Shown piece after piece: positions 1 to 7,816 of a DNA stretch of 64,000 bases. The notes beneath the pieces are model-generated. The model made no database searches and was not told the DNA's origin. It was given only the letters and a program-made list of their open reading frames with translations. The DNA is from Paenibacillus pasadenensis (lineage in GTDB: Bacteria > Bacillota > Bacilli > Paenibacillales > Paenibacillaceae), in contig NZ_JAMBOT010000003.1 in the NCBI RefSeq assembly GCF_023715725.1, positions 310,001-374,000 of the forward strand, written 5' to 3'. The first letter of the stretch is position 1; each line of letters begins with the position of its first letter. The translations under genes and the position numbers were made by a program.

Positions 1-9
1 AAGGACAGC

Positions 10-348
10 ATGACGATCGGGGAGGTTGCGGAGCTGGCCGGCGTCAACCCGTCCGCTATCCGGTTTTGGGAGCAGGAGGGCTTGTTCCAGTCAAAACGCA
101 ACGAGGATAACGGCTATCGCCTGTACACACAGGCGGAGCTTAGAAGCATTATCGTCATCAGCAGCCTGCGCAAGACGGTTTATTTTATCGATCATATGAA
201 GCAGCTCCTGCATGATTTGGACAACCGCAGCTTTGCCAAGGTGGAACGTTCATTCCGGCTCGCTTTGCAAAAGCTGGACGAGCAGCTGATGCTGCAGTGC
301 CAAGGCATTGCCGCCTTTATGGCCTATACGGCTGCCGGGGAACCTTAA
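10..348 (+). CDS. MerR-family transcriptional regulator
   Basis: A 112-residue DNA-binding regulator. The N-terminal MerR winged-helix signature is clear: MTIGEVAELAGV, then IRFWEQEGL and a YRLYTQAEL segment (about residues 1-45), followed by a helical stretch (about 60-105) that would form the dimerising coiled coil. There is no C-terminal effector domain, so it belongs to the short MerR class and its ligand cannot be read. An AAGGAC lies just upstream of the ATG, at the left edge of the window, so an earlier start outside the window cannot be excluded. It is followed after 68 nt by a Crp/Fnr-type gene on the same strand. Confidence 0.8.
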   Translation: MTIGEVAELAGVNPSAIRFWEQEGLFQSKRNEDNGYRLYTQAELRSIIVISSLRKTVYFIDHMKQLLHDLDNRSFAKVERSFRLALQKLDEQLMLQCQGIAAFMAYTAAGEP

Positions 349-375
349 AAAAACCGGTTGCCCATGGGCAACCGG
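345..375 (-). terminator. Perfect 22-bp palindrome with a T run on the minus strand
   Basis: CCGGTTGCCC and GGGCAACCGG form a perfect palindrome at 354-375. It is preceded by seven A residues on the plus strand, which become a T run after the hairpin when read on the minus strand. It therefore looks like a terminator for leftward transcription. The only leftward gene is hmp, which stops at 898, so it would end hmp transcripts that run antisense through the crp-like gene. Read rightward it lacks a T run. Confidence 0.55.
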
Positions 376-416
376 CAAAACCAATTCTAGCAGAGGAACG
401 AAAGGAGCCGACAGTC

Positions 417-938
417 ATGCGTTTGCATCGCGGCGAAGTGCTGTTCCGCCAAGGAGAGCAGGGCCAGCTGTTTGAGCTGCATAGCGGAATGCTGAAAATC
501 GTCCGCTCCCATCCTGACGGCAGCCAGATTCTGGTCAACCTCATCGTGCCGGGGGAAATAATCCCCCATCATTCCTTGCTCAGCCCGCATCCGTATTACG
601 GAACGGCGATTGCTCTGGTGCCGAGCGAGCTGAACCCGATCGCCGCGCCGGACTGGTACCGCGATCTGGAGGATAATGCCCAGAAGTGCCGGTCAATCGC
701 CCTGCTGCTGCAGGACAAGCTGCGCATGATGCAGCAGAGAATGGACCAGCTCACCGACCTTGATCCTTTAAACCGGATCAAAAAGCTGGAAGCCTGGCTC
801 TCTATGCACCTCGGCGTGCATCAAATGGGAGAGCTGCTCACTCAGGAAGAAATCGGGCAGCTGATCGGACTGCGCCGTGAAACAGTCAATCGGCTGCTTA
901 AGAAACGGGAGCTGCCGCTTGCTCCGGCAGACCTGTAA
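417..938 (+). CDS. Crp/Fnr-family transcriptional regulator
   Basis: A 173-residue Crp/Fnr-type regulator. The cyclic-nucleotide-binding-like beta barrel starts almost at residue 1 (LFRQGEQG, LVNLIVPGEI), a long dimerisation helix follows (about 95-125), and the C-terminal helix-turn-helix reads LTQEEIGQLIGLRRETVNRL. The start ATG follows AAAGGAG with 9 nt spacing; longer in-frame openings overlap the MerR gene and lack such a site. The protein has a single cysteine, so an Fnr-type [4Fe-4S] cluster is unlikely. Its last 41 bp overlap the end of the convergent hmp gene. A Crp/Fnr-like palindrome lies upstream of hmp, so control of hmp (nitrosative or oxygen stress) is a reasonable inference. 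Confidence 0.85.
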   Translation: MRLHRGEVLFRQGEQGQLFELHSGMLKIVRSHPDGSQILVNLIVPGEIIPHHSLLSPHPYYGTAIALVPSELNPIAAPDWYRDLEDNAQKCRSIALLLQDKLRMMQQRMDQLTDLDPLNRIKKLEAWLSMHLGVHQMGELLTQEEIGQLIGLRRETVNRLLKKRELPLAPADL

Positions 939-2163
939 TATCCGTCGCTGGACCGAAAAACTCATAATGCAAATCCTCTACCGGCACCCCGCATGCCAAG
1001 AGTCCGTTGTAAACCTCCCGCATGAACGGCACAGAGCCGCAGAAGTAATAGGAAGCCCCCTCAGCAGGGACAAACTCTTTCAGCCACTCCGCATTAATGA
1101 AGCCCGGTTTGATTTGGCTTTGCAACACGGAGTTCACCGCGTCCAATCCAGCTTCGGGCTCCATGTAGCTCCAGCGCACGGAAAGGTCGAGACAGCTTCC
1201 CAGCAGCTCCTGCACTCTCGCATACTGGGCCTGATCGGCGCTGCAGCGGTTAGCGTGAATAAAGGTCACTTTACGCCCCTGATTCCGGACTGCGAGCGTC
1301 TCCAGCATGCTGAGCATCGGGGTCACGCCAATGCCATTGCTGAGCAGCACTACCGGGCGTTTATCCTCTACATTTAACGTAAAGTCCCCGGCTGGCGCCG
1401 ATAGCTTCAGCACATCTCCCTCCTCTACGCTGCTGTGCAGGTAGGAAGAAATGGTGCCGGCAGGTTTAACCTGCGGAATAGCGTCTTCCCGCTTCACGCT
1501 GATCCGGTAATAGGGCTTGCCCGGAGCGTCTGACAGGCTGTATTGGCGGATGTGGGTATTTTCATGGCCGGGAATCGCCATTTTAGCGCTGATATATTGC
1601 CCCGGCAAAAAAGCCGGCAGCTCGCCGCCGTCAAGCGGCACGAGATAAAAGGAGAAAACCTGCTCCGACTCTTTGACCTTGCGCTGCACCTTGAACTCGC
1701 GGTAACCGGCCCAGCCGCCCTTCGCTTCCTCCGCTTGGCGGTACAGATCCTTTTCCACCTCGATAAAAACGTTTGCTATAACGCCATACGCGTCGCCCCA
1801 AGCCTGTAAAATCGGCTCCGTGGCAGCATCGCCGAGCACCTCCGAGATCGCAGCCAACAGATTCTCGCCTACAACGGCATATTGATCTGCCGTTACGCCG
1901 AGACTGCGGTGTTTGTGCGCAATTTGGCGGACAACAGGCAAAATGGCTTCCAGCTTATCGATATGCAATGCAGCGGCATAAACGGTGTTGGCAAGCGCCT
2001 CCTGCTGGCGGCCCTGCTTCTGATTCGCATGGTTGAACAGGTTAAGCAGTTCGGGATGAGCGGTGAACAGACGCTCGTAAAAGCGGCGGGTTATTGCCGT
2101 TCCATGAACTTTCAACACCGGAACGGTGGATTTAATAATGGCGATCGTATCGGGATTTAGCAT
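898..2163 (-). CDS. hmp: Flavohaemoglobin (nitric oxide dioxygenase)
   Basis: A 421-residue NO dioxygenase, which turns NO and O2 into nitrate using NAD(P)H in the cytoplasm. An N-terminal globin domain (about 1-138; FNHANQKQGRQQ, proximal His in the IAHKHRSLGV region) is followed by an FAD-binding reductase domain (RQYSLSD, about residue 206) and an NAD-binding domain (LLSNGIGVTPML, FCGSVPFMR, C-terminal YEFFGP). Length matches family members near 400 residues. The ATG follows a GCGAGGC ribosome site. The 3' end overlaps the convergent Crp/Fnr-type gene by 41 bp. Expression is probably controlled by the palindrome and promoter about 80 bp upstream. Confidence 0.95.
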   Translation of the reverse strand: MLNPDTIAIIKSTVPVLKVHGTAITRRFYERLFTAHPELLNLFNHANQKQGRQQEALANTVYAAALHIDKLEAILPVVRQIAHKHRSLGVTADQYAVVGENLLAAISEVLGDAATEPILQAWGDAYGVIANVFIEVEKDLYRQAEEAKGGWAGYREFKVQRKVKESEQVFSFYLVPLDGGELPAFLPGQYISAKMAIPGHENTHIRQYSLSDAPGKPYYRISVKREDAIPQVKPAGTISSYLHSSVEEGDVLKLSAPAGDFTLNVEDKRPVVLLSNGIGVTPMLSMLETLAVRNQGRKVTFIHANRCSADQAQYARVQELLGSCLDLSVRWSYMEPEAGLDAVNSVLQSQIKPGFINAEWLKEFVPAEGASYYFCGSVPFMREVYNGLLACGVPVEDLHYEFFGPATDITGLPEQAAAPVS

Positions 2164-2206
2164 GAGGATGCCTCGCTTTCCTGATTCGGATAATGGTTGT
2201 TTGGGA

Positions 2207-2257
2207 TGACTTCAGTGTATCTTGCGCACAGCAAAAAACCGTGTGATTGAAATCACA
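2207..2257 (-). promoter_or_regulatory. Candidate hmp promoter with a CRP/FNR-like operator
   Basis: A 16-bp palindrome TGTGATTGAAATCACA at 2242-2257 exactly fits the TGTGA-N6-TCACA consensus bound by CRP and by Bacillus-type Fnr. A TACACT -10-like hexamer lies at 2219-2214 on the minus strand, which would put the start site near 2207. The operator centre would then lie about 42 bp upstream, the class II activation position. The -10 assignment is weak (4 of 6 consensus bases) and is inferred. The same bases also form the terminator hairpin listed at 2234-2265. Confidence 0.5.
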
Positions 2258-2265
2258 CGGTTTTT
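2234..2265 (-). terminator. Bidirectional-looking terminator hairpin
   Basis: AAAAA-CCGTGTGATT, a 2-nt loop, then AATCACACGG-TTTTT gives a perfect 10-bp stem flanked by A and T runs. It lies downstream of the leftward helicase gene and upstream of hmp, so it can end helicase transcripts. Its stem contains the CRP/FNR-like palindrome. Confidence 0.75.
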
Positions 2266-2431
2266 GAGAACTATGTGAAGCAGCGGCTTGAAAGATGCGG
2301 TTCGTGCGAACAGGTGCGCTTTGAAACGAATTAAGGGCGTCATACGTCCTTACATGGCCTGATCGGCGCAAACGGACCGAAAAAATTCCGGATTATCCGA
2401 CGGTTCATGCCAACATTCCAACCCGGGGCCG

Positions 2432-4021
2432 TTAGCGGGGAAAGCTGCCTTGCGGTCTGCTGCCGCGCTCGGCTCCGCCGCGCGGGCCTTTGCGGCTGCC
2501 GCCCGTGCCGCCGCCCTGCTGGCGCTGCGGCGCAGCAGTCTGCGCACCCTGGCTTGCAGCGCCGCGCGAGGAGCCGCTCCGGCCAGCGCCTGCCGCTCCG
2601 CGTTTTGCCTCGGAACGGCCGCCGGATGCCCCAGCTTTTCCGCCGCCAGCTCCATCGCCCCATCCCGTCTGCCGGTTTCCGCTGCCATTCCGGCTCGCGC
2701 CGTCGCTCCATCCGCGGCCGGAGCCGCCGCTCCGCCCGCCAAACTCACCGCTTGCGGCCGGCTTCGCGCCTTGGCGCCCGCCAGGCGCGGACTTGCGCGC
2801 CGCGCCCGAGGCAGACCCGCCGCTTTGCGAAGCCGGCGCTTCAGCCGGTTCTCCCGTCATCGGGTACGGATGCTCCCGAACGACAGGCACTTTCTTTTTC
2901 GTTACCTTTTCAATGTCCTTCAGGTACGGAATCTCCTCCGTCTCACAGAACGAAATCGCTGTTCCGCTTTTCCCAGCCCGCCCTGTGCGGCCGATCCGGT
3001 GCACATACGTTTCCGGAATGTTCGGCAGGTTGAACTGGATGACATGCGACAGCTCCTCAATATCGATGCCGCGCGCCGCAATGTCCGTCGCAACCAGCAC
3101 GCGGGTAGCGCCGCTTTTGAAGTTGTTCAGCGCCAGCTGACGGGCGTTCTGCGATTTGTTGCCGTGAATGGCCTGCGCCGTAATTTTGGCCTTGCCCAGC
3201 ACGCGCACAACGCGGTCCGCGCCATGTTTGGTACGCGTGAACACAAGAACCGAATCAATCGAGGCATCCTGCAACAGATGAATGAGCAGCTGCGGCTTAT
3301 TGCCTTTATCCACAAAATAAACCGATTGGTCAATCCGGTCCACCGTGGACGACACCGGCGTAATTTCAACCTTGACCGGATCGCGCAGCAGCGACTCGAC
3401 AAGACGGTTAATTTCCGGCGGCATTGTGGCGGAGAAAAACAGCGTCTGTTTCCGCTCCGGCATGCGGGCCATAATTTTTTTGACATCGTTGATGAAGCCC
3501 ATGTCGAGCATGCGGTCGGCCTCGTCCAGCACCAGAATCTCCACATGCTGCAAATCGACATGTTTCTGGTTGATCAGATCGATCAGCCTTCCCGGCGTGG
3601 CGATGAGAATATCGGTACCGCGCGCGAGCTGCACCTCCTGCCCGCGCTGTGAAACGCCGCCGACAATGGAGATGCAGCGAATATCGGTGAACTGGCTGTA
3701 AGCGCGAATGTTGTCTTCAATCTGAATGGCCAGCTCACGGGTCGGGGTCAAAATGAGCGAGCGGATGCGGCGTTTGCCCGCAGGTTTAGCCGCCGCTGCG
3801 GCTGCTTTTCCGGCTCCAGCTGCCGGTTGGCTAAGCCGTTGGATAATCGGAATGGAAAATGCCGCCGTTTTGCCGGTTCCCGTCTGGGCGCAGCCTAACA
3901 CGTCGCGGCCTTCCAGCGCAGCCGGAATTGCTTGGGCCTGAATCGGCGTTGGCGTTGTATACTGCTCTTTCTCGAGAGCTTTTAATATGGCAGGCATCAA
4001 ATTTAACTCAGAAAATTTCAT
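2432..4021 (-). CDS. DEAD-box ATP-dependent RNA helicase
   Basis: A 529-residue RNA helicase of the RhlE/CshA type. All core motifs are visible in order: Q motif (TPTPIQAQAIP), AQTGTGKT Walker A, PTRELA, TPGRLI, VLDEADRMLDMGF, SAT, TDIAARGID and HRIGRTGRAG. The core ends near residue 365. About 150 residues of Gly/Ser/Arg/Ala-rich low-complexity tail follow, typical of RNA-binding extensions. The start chosen (MKFSELNL) follows GATAGGAGACCCA, a good ribosome site; the 30-codon longer reading frame has basic, unconserved sequence. Likely roles are ribosome assembly, mRNA turnover and cold adaptation. It is monocistronic. Confidence 0.93.
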   Translation of the reverse strand: MKFSELNLMPAILKALEKEQYTTPTPIQAQAIPAALEGRDVLGCAQTGTGKTAAFSIPIIQRLSQPAAGAGKAAAAAAKPAGKRRIRSLILTPTRELAIQIEDNIRAYSQFTDIRCISIVGGVSQRGQEVQLARGTDILIATPGRLIDLINQKHVDLQHVEILVLDEADRMLDMGFINDVKKIMARMPERKQTLFFSATMPPEINRLVESLLRDPVKVEITPVSSTVDRIDQSVYFVDKGNKPQLLIHLLQDASIDSVLVFTRTKHGADRVVRVLGKAKITAQAIHGNKSQNARQLALNNFKSGATRVLVATDIAARGIDIEELSHVIQFNLPNIPETYVHRIGRTGRAGKSGTAISFCETEEIPYLKDIEKVTKKKVPVVREHPYPMTGEPAEAPASQSGGSASGAARKSAPGGRQGAKPAASGEFGGRSGGSGRGWSDGASRNGSGNRQTGWGDGAGGGKAGASGGRSEAKRGAAGAGRSGSSRGAASQGAQTAAPQRQQGGGTGGSRKGPRGGAERGSRPQGSFPR

Positions 4022-4162
4022 TGGGTCTCCTATCGCGTCGAATGATCTATTTTCACGGTACAAACGTCGGTTGCGCCTTCTGGCAATTCCGCGAATATTC
4101 CTTCCTATCATAACGCAAGGCCGACTTTAAATATACTGTGCCTCTCAAGCCGCAGCGTTATG

Positions 4163-4210
4163 AAAAAAGAACGCCCTTCCGGCTGTTAACATGCAGCCAT
4201 CAGGACGCTC
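4163..4210 (-). terminator. Rho-independent terminator of the siderophore-binding lipoprotein gene
   Basis: On the minus strand an imperfect 17-bp stem (GAGCGTCCT...GGCTG with CAGCC...GGGCGTTC, two mismatches) is followed by six T. It lies 24 nt after the stop codon of the lipoprotein gene. Confidence 0.75.
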
Positions 4211-4233
4211 TTCGTATTTCGGCTTTACGCCGC

Positions 4234-5202
4234 TTACTTCATTGCCAAGAATCCATCCGTAAACACTTTCAGCAGATGGTCCAACGTGATTGGATCGCTG
4301 TAGCTGGAAGCTTCGGTGTCGATCGTAATGATACGCTCATTTTTGACGGCAGGGATGTTTTTCCAAGTCTCCGTTTCAAAAATAGGGTTCACTACGCCTT
4401 TCGTCTGGCTCAGAACGACGTAGTCGCCTGCATAATCAGCAACCGCCTCGTTGGAGAGGGTATAATAACCGGGTCCAAGCGCATCTTTGGTCACTTTTTC
4501 AGGCATTTTTAAGCCCATTGCCTGGTAAAGCACCTCGGTGCCGCGCGCCCAGTTGTTCCCGAACACGTAGAAGCTCTTCGCGTCGTACTCAAGTACGGAT
4601 ACGGTTGCATCTTCGCCGATTTTGGCTTTGATCTGAGTGCCTGCTTCTTCCGCGCGTTTCTGGAAATCATCGACCCATGCTTGGGCTTCCGCCTCTTTGT
4701 TAAGCAGCTTGCCGATGGCAACCTGCTGCGCGAGGTAGTCCAGCTTGCCCCACGTAAAGGCTACCGTAGGCGCAATTTCGCCCAGCTTTTTCAGGTTTTT
4801 CATCTCCGTGCCAGCGATAATGAGATCCGGCTCAAGCTCGATGATTTTTTCCAAGTCATCCTCGGACACTTGCTCCACGCCGCTCAGCTTCTCGGTGAAC
4901 AGCGGATTTTTAGCTGTCCATTGGTCAACGCCGACAATCGTTGCGTTCATGGAAAGCACGTTCGGAGCGTTCGTCAGCGCTACGATGCGCTGCGGGTTCG
5001 CAGGCACTTCTACCGGACCGGACTCCGACTCGTACGTAATCGTGCCGGACGCAGCCGGCGATGCAGAAGGCGAGGCGCTTGGAGCCGTGCTCGCCGCAGG
5101 TTCGTTGGAAGTGTTGCTGGCATTGTTCGCGGTGCTGCCGCCGCCACATGCGCTAAGGATAAGCGTCAACGTGAGCGCCAGCGGTGTAAGCCATTTTTTC
5201 AT
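4234..5202 (-). CDS. Iron-siderophore ABC transporter substrate-binding lipoprotein
   Basis: A 322-residue FecB/FeuA-type binding protein. The lipoprotein signal is clear: MKKWLTPLALTL followed by the lipobox LSACGGG, then a Ser/Ala/Pro/Asn-rich linker. The mature part carries the helical-backbone binding fold (VPANPQRIVALT, LEPDLIIAG, VLEYDAKSFYVFG). It would capture ferric siderophore outside the membrane and hand it to an Fec/Fhu-type permease. No permease or ATPase gene is adjacent, so it acts as an orphan receptor or shares a transporter encoded elsewhere. The start with GGGGGATCAGAAAG upstream was chosen over a 27-codon extension that would run through the Fur box. Confidence 0.9.
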   Translation of the reverse strand: MKKWLTPLALTLTLILSACGGGSTANNASNTSNEPAASTAPSASPSASPAASGTITYESESGPVEVPANPQRIVALTNAPNVLSMNATIVGVDQWTAKNPLFTEKLSGVEQVSEDDLEKIIELEPDLIIAGTEMKNLKKLGEIAPTVAFTWGKLDYLAQQVAIGKLLNKEAEAQAWVDDFQKRAEEAGTQIKAKIGEDATVSVLEYDAKSFYVFGNNWARGTEVLYQAMGLKMPEKVTKDALGPGYYTLSNEAVADYAGDYVVLSQTKGVVNPIFETETWKNIPAVKNERIITIDTEASSYSDPITLDHLLKVFTDGFLAMK

Positions 5203-5224
5203 CTTTCTGATCCCCCAATAGATG

Positions 5225-5239
5225 TGATAATGATTATCA
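5225..5239 (-). promoter_or_regulatory. Fur box (7-1-7)
   Basis: TGATAATGATTATCA is a perfect 7-1-7 inverted repeat matching the Bacillus Fur consensus. It sits 22 bp before the start codon of the siderophore-binding lipoprotein gene, in its promoter region. It implies repression under iron sufficiency. The reverse complement of the same 15-mer controls the siderophore operon at 53321-53335. Confidence 0.9.
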
Positions 5240-5292
5240 GTTTCAGCTTGTTTAACTATAACTTGAGGGTGGGGAGGTGTCAATATAAAAGC

Positions 5293-5325
5293 AAAAGTCC
5301 GGCCAACCGGAGGGCCGGGGCCGGA
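5293..5325 (-). terminator. Terminator of the SLH-like gene
   Basis: On the minus strand TCCGGCC and GGCCGGA pair around an inner CCGG-CCCT-CCGG hairpin and are followed by CTTTTGCTTTT. It starts about 10 nt past the stop codon of the upstream leftward gene, and separates that gene from the Fur-controlled lipoprotein gene. Confidence 0.75.
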
Positions 5326-5334
5326 ACAATTGTT

Positions 5335-6564
5335 TTAAAACTCATTTTCTGGCCAGAATGAGCGGTACGAAATGACTGCAATCATACTCACCTTAGCGCT
5401 GCTTTTATCCATGTTAATCATAAGTTCATAAGTTTGAGCAGGATTATCGGCTTCTATGAAATTTGGTAAGCGGGATAATCGGTCTCTTTTAATTTCAAAG
5501 AAATACTGCACCATTCCATCTATAGAGTAGCCGCCGCTCCCGTATTTCATTAGTACGTCCTGAAGCGTCGAATTCAACGCAATGCCCTTCGTAGTCGTCG
5601 CATTTTGGGGAGCATCGGATGGCGAAACGCCAATCACCCAATCCGTCATTTGGCCTCTATGATCGTAACCAATTTTCAAGCCGTCCGCGTAAGAAAATAG
5701 TCCAAATAAATCTTTCCTATTATGAAGCGGTTTGCCAATGCGTTTTTCGATTTCGGAACGGGACGAGCCTATCGGCAAACGGTTTCCGTCACTTATTACC
5801 AATGATAGATCATTTCTAGAGATTGGCTCATATTTAAAATCAGGTAATGGCTCTCCTTCAGCCGGAATTGGGGGGATCTGTGAGGTATCGCTCAATTCTT
5901 TCGGCATGTCAACCATAATGCTTCGTCCATTCAGCAATAATTGGCGAATCCAATGCAGCGTTTCTGCACGGGTCAGCTTTTCTTCACCATTAAATTCGAT
6001 AAGCGTCCGGCCCAGCCTATTACCTGTAAGACCGTGGGACAACAAGTATTGGACTGCGGCGTCCTTCTTGAAATTTACACCTTGGGCGCCTGCCACAAAC
6101 TCCGCAGCTTGAAAACGAGTAATCGGATAATTTCTTGCCGCTAGATGGGACACTCCCTTTACAGGATGAGAGTATGCCCGGGCCAGGTTATAAACCATGT
6201 CGCCTTCAAGCATCGTCCCTACATTCACCGACCGATAGAAAAAAACTAGAAACTCCGATTCTGTAATTGACTCGTCCGGCCTGTAATCAGCACCCGTCAG
6301 GTTTGTAACGATTCCAACAGCTATAGCCCACTGAAACAGCTCCTCCGACCAATGCCCCCTCAGCTCTGGAGGCGGAGAATCGAATCCGAGCTTGCTCCAT
6401 TTATGAATAATTGAGCTTGAAATTTCCCGTCCCGGCGTTTGAATCCTTTTCAACTGATTACCGCTTTCCGCCTGTATCGCGCTTCCTTTCGCCCCTGCCT
6501 CCGCAGGAGCCCCAGCCCCCGCCAGCAAGCTTGCCGCCAAAATAATCGACCATTTTGCTTTCAT
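5335..6564 (-). CDS. Secreted protein with SLH-like repeats
   Basis: A 409-residue exported protein. A signal peptide (MKAKWSIILAASLLAGAGA, cleavage near AEA) is followed by weak S-layer-homology-like repeats: RGHWSEELFQWAIAVGIV...YRPDESITESEF, an NYPITRFQAAEF segment and EEKLTRAETLHWI. The C-terminal half (about 235-409) is not recognised. The start is the ATG preceded by AAGGGAG with 6 nt spacing, not the longer frame. It may be a cell-wall-associated protein. Function unknown. Confidence 0.75.
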   Translation of the reverse strand: MKAKWSIILAASLLAGAGAPAEAGAKGSAIQAESGNQLKRIQTPGREISSSIIHKWSKLGFDSPPPELRGHWSEELFQWAIAVGIVTNLTGADYRPDESITESEFLVFFYRSVNVGTMLEGDMVYNLARAYSHPVKGVSHLAARNYPITRFQAAEFVAGAQGVNFKKDAAVQYLLSHGLTGNRLGRTLIEFNGEEKLTRAETLHWIRQLLLNGRSIMVDMPKELSDTSQIPPIPAEGEPLPDFKYEPISRNDLSLVISDGNRLPIGSSRSEIEKRIGKPLHNRKDLFGLFSYADGLKIGYDHRGQMTDWVIGVSPSDAPQNATTTKGIALNSTLQDVLMKYGSGGYSIDGMVQYFFEIKRDRLSRLPNFIEADNPAQTYELMINMDKSSAKVSMIAVISYRSFWPENEF

Positions 6565-6737
6565 AAAACGCTCCCTTGTCATGCCTATCCGCTCCTGCAT
6601 TCCCAACCTTTATCGGAATTAATTTCCATATTATTAATCCTTTCTCATCCCGTTTAACGGAGACGCTCTTCGTGGTAAGCGAAAGGTATACGCCCATATA
6701 GTGCTCTCGGGCTAATCCGAACGGAGAGTGATTCACG

Positions 6738-7706
6738 TTGGAGATCCTTAGCAATGACGTTCAGCCTTATGTTGGAACGCCGCTTGTTCCCGTGAAGGGA
6801 GCGGACCCCGCTCCGCAAAAAGCTTTTATCATCCTTAATCCTTCCTCCGGGAAGGAAAAAGCGCTCGACTATGCGCGGACGGCCGAGCTAGCGCTGCTGG
6901 ACAAAGGGTACGCGGTAGAAATTCATGAGACGGAGGGCGAGCTGGATGCCGCCCGGTTCAGCGAGTCCGCCTGCAAGCAGGGCTGCGAGCTGATTGTCTG
7001 CATGGGCGGCGACGGCACGCTGAACGAAACGATCAACGGGCTGATGCGCCATAACCGCCGGCCAAAGCTTGGAGTTGTGCCGCTGGGCACCGTGAACGAT
7101 TTTGCCCGCGCGCTGGGCATACCGCTGGAGCCGGAAGCCGCAATCGCGGCGCTTGCTTCCGAGCATACGCGGGCCGTCGATATCGGATTGCTGAACGACC
7201 GTTTATTTTCCAACGTTGTTGCCGTCGGCTCCATGGCGGAAGCGCTGGCCGGGGTGACGCCGGAGGAGAAATCGCGTCTTGGAACGCTGGCTTACATCAA
7301 AGAAGGACTCAAAGAGCTTGTGAACGGACAGTCCTCGCCCTTGCGCATTAAGTTCGACAGCGGAGAATGGGAAGGCGAATGTCCGCTCTTCGTCGCGGCG
7401 CTGACCAATTCGGTTGGCGGCTTTGAAAAGCTCGCTCCAGAAGCCGAGGTGGATGACGGCCTCATTCACGGGTTTATTTTCAAGGATCTAGGCGTGCTTG
7501 GCACGCTGACCGCAGGTTGGTCGCTCTGGTTCGGCAGCTTGAAGGAGCATAAGGATGTCGTCTACTTCACAACCCGGAACCTGCTCATTGAATCTTCCGA
7601 AACGGTTCGTACGAACATCGACGGCGAGCCAGGTCCCGATCTTCCGGCTTCACTCCGCATTTTGCCCGGACAGGTTCGGGTCGTCGTGCCAGAGGCAGCA
7701 CAATAA
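6738..7706 (+). CDS. Diacylglycerol kinase-family lipid kinase (YegS/BmrU type)
   Basis: A 322-residue cytoplasmic lipid kinase. The NPSSGKEKA motif (about residue 34) and the nucleotide-binding MGGDGTLNE motif (about 89-97) are diagnostic of the DAGK catalytic domain, followed by GVVPLGTVNDFARALG. The C-terminal beta domain ends with NIDGEPG, also typical. It probably phosphorylates diacylglycerol or a related lipid in phospholipid recycling. The TTG start is supported by an upstream GGAGAGTG and by there being no closer alternative. A TATAGT -10-like hexamer lies at 6697-6702. Confidence 0.9.
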   Translation: MEILSNDVQPYVGTPLVPVKGADPAPQKAFIILNPSSGKEKALDYARTAELALLDKGYAVEIHETEGELDAARFSESACKQGCELIVCMGGDGTLNETINGLMRHNRRPKLGVVPLGTVNDFARALGIPLEPEAAIAALASEHTRAVDIGLLNDRLFSNVVAVGSMAEALAGVTPEEKSRLGTLAYIKEGLKELVNGQSSPLRIKFDSGEWEGECPLFVAALTNSVGGFEKLAPEAEVDDGLIHGFIFKDLGVLGTLTAGWSLWFGSLKEHKDVVYFTTRNLLIESSETVRTNIDGEPGPDLPASLRILPGQVRVVVPEAAQ

Positions 7707-7723
7707 AGCCGTGCGGCTTTATT
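7702..7723 (+). terminator. Short hairpin at the end of the lipid kinase gene
   Basis: AATAAAGCCG and CGGCTTTATT form a perfect 10-bp stem that includes the stop codon. The tail is C-rich, with only scattered T, so it may act as a weak terminator or an mRNA end-stabilising hairpin. Confidence 0.4.
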
Positions 7724-7816
7724 CCCTTCCCCTTCCTTGAACCTCTCCTGTTTGTATGCCACAATAAACAGCAGAGTGTTTACGGCAAACCGATACCCCC
7801 GTGAAGGAGAGTGTAT

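Noticed and set aside
2407-3652. Several 200-400-codon plus-strand frames
   Set aside because: They are shadows of the DEAD-box helicase gene; their Arg/Ala/Pro-rich composition reflects the helicase's Gly/Ser/Arg tail.
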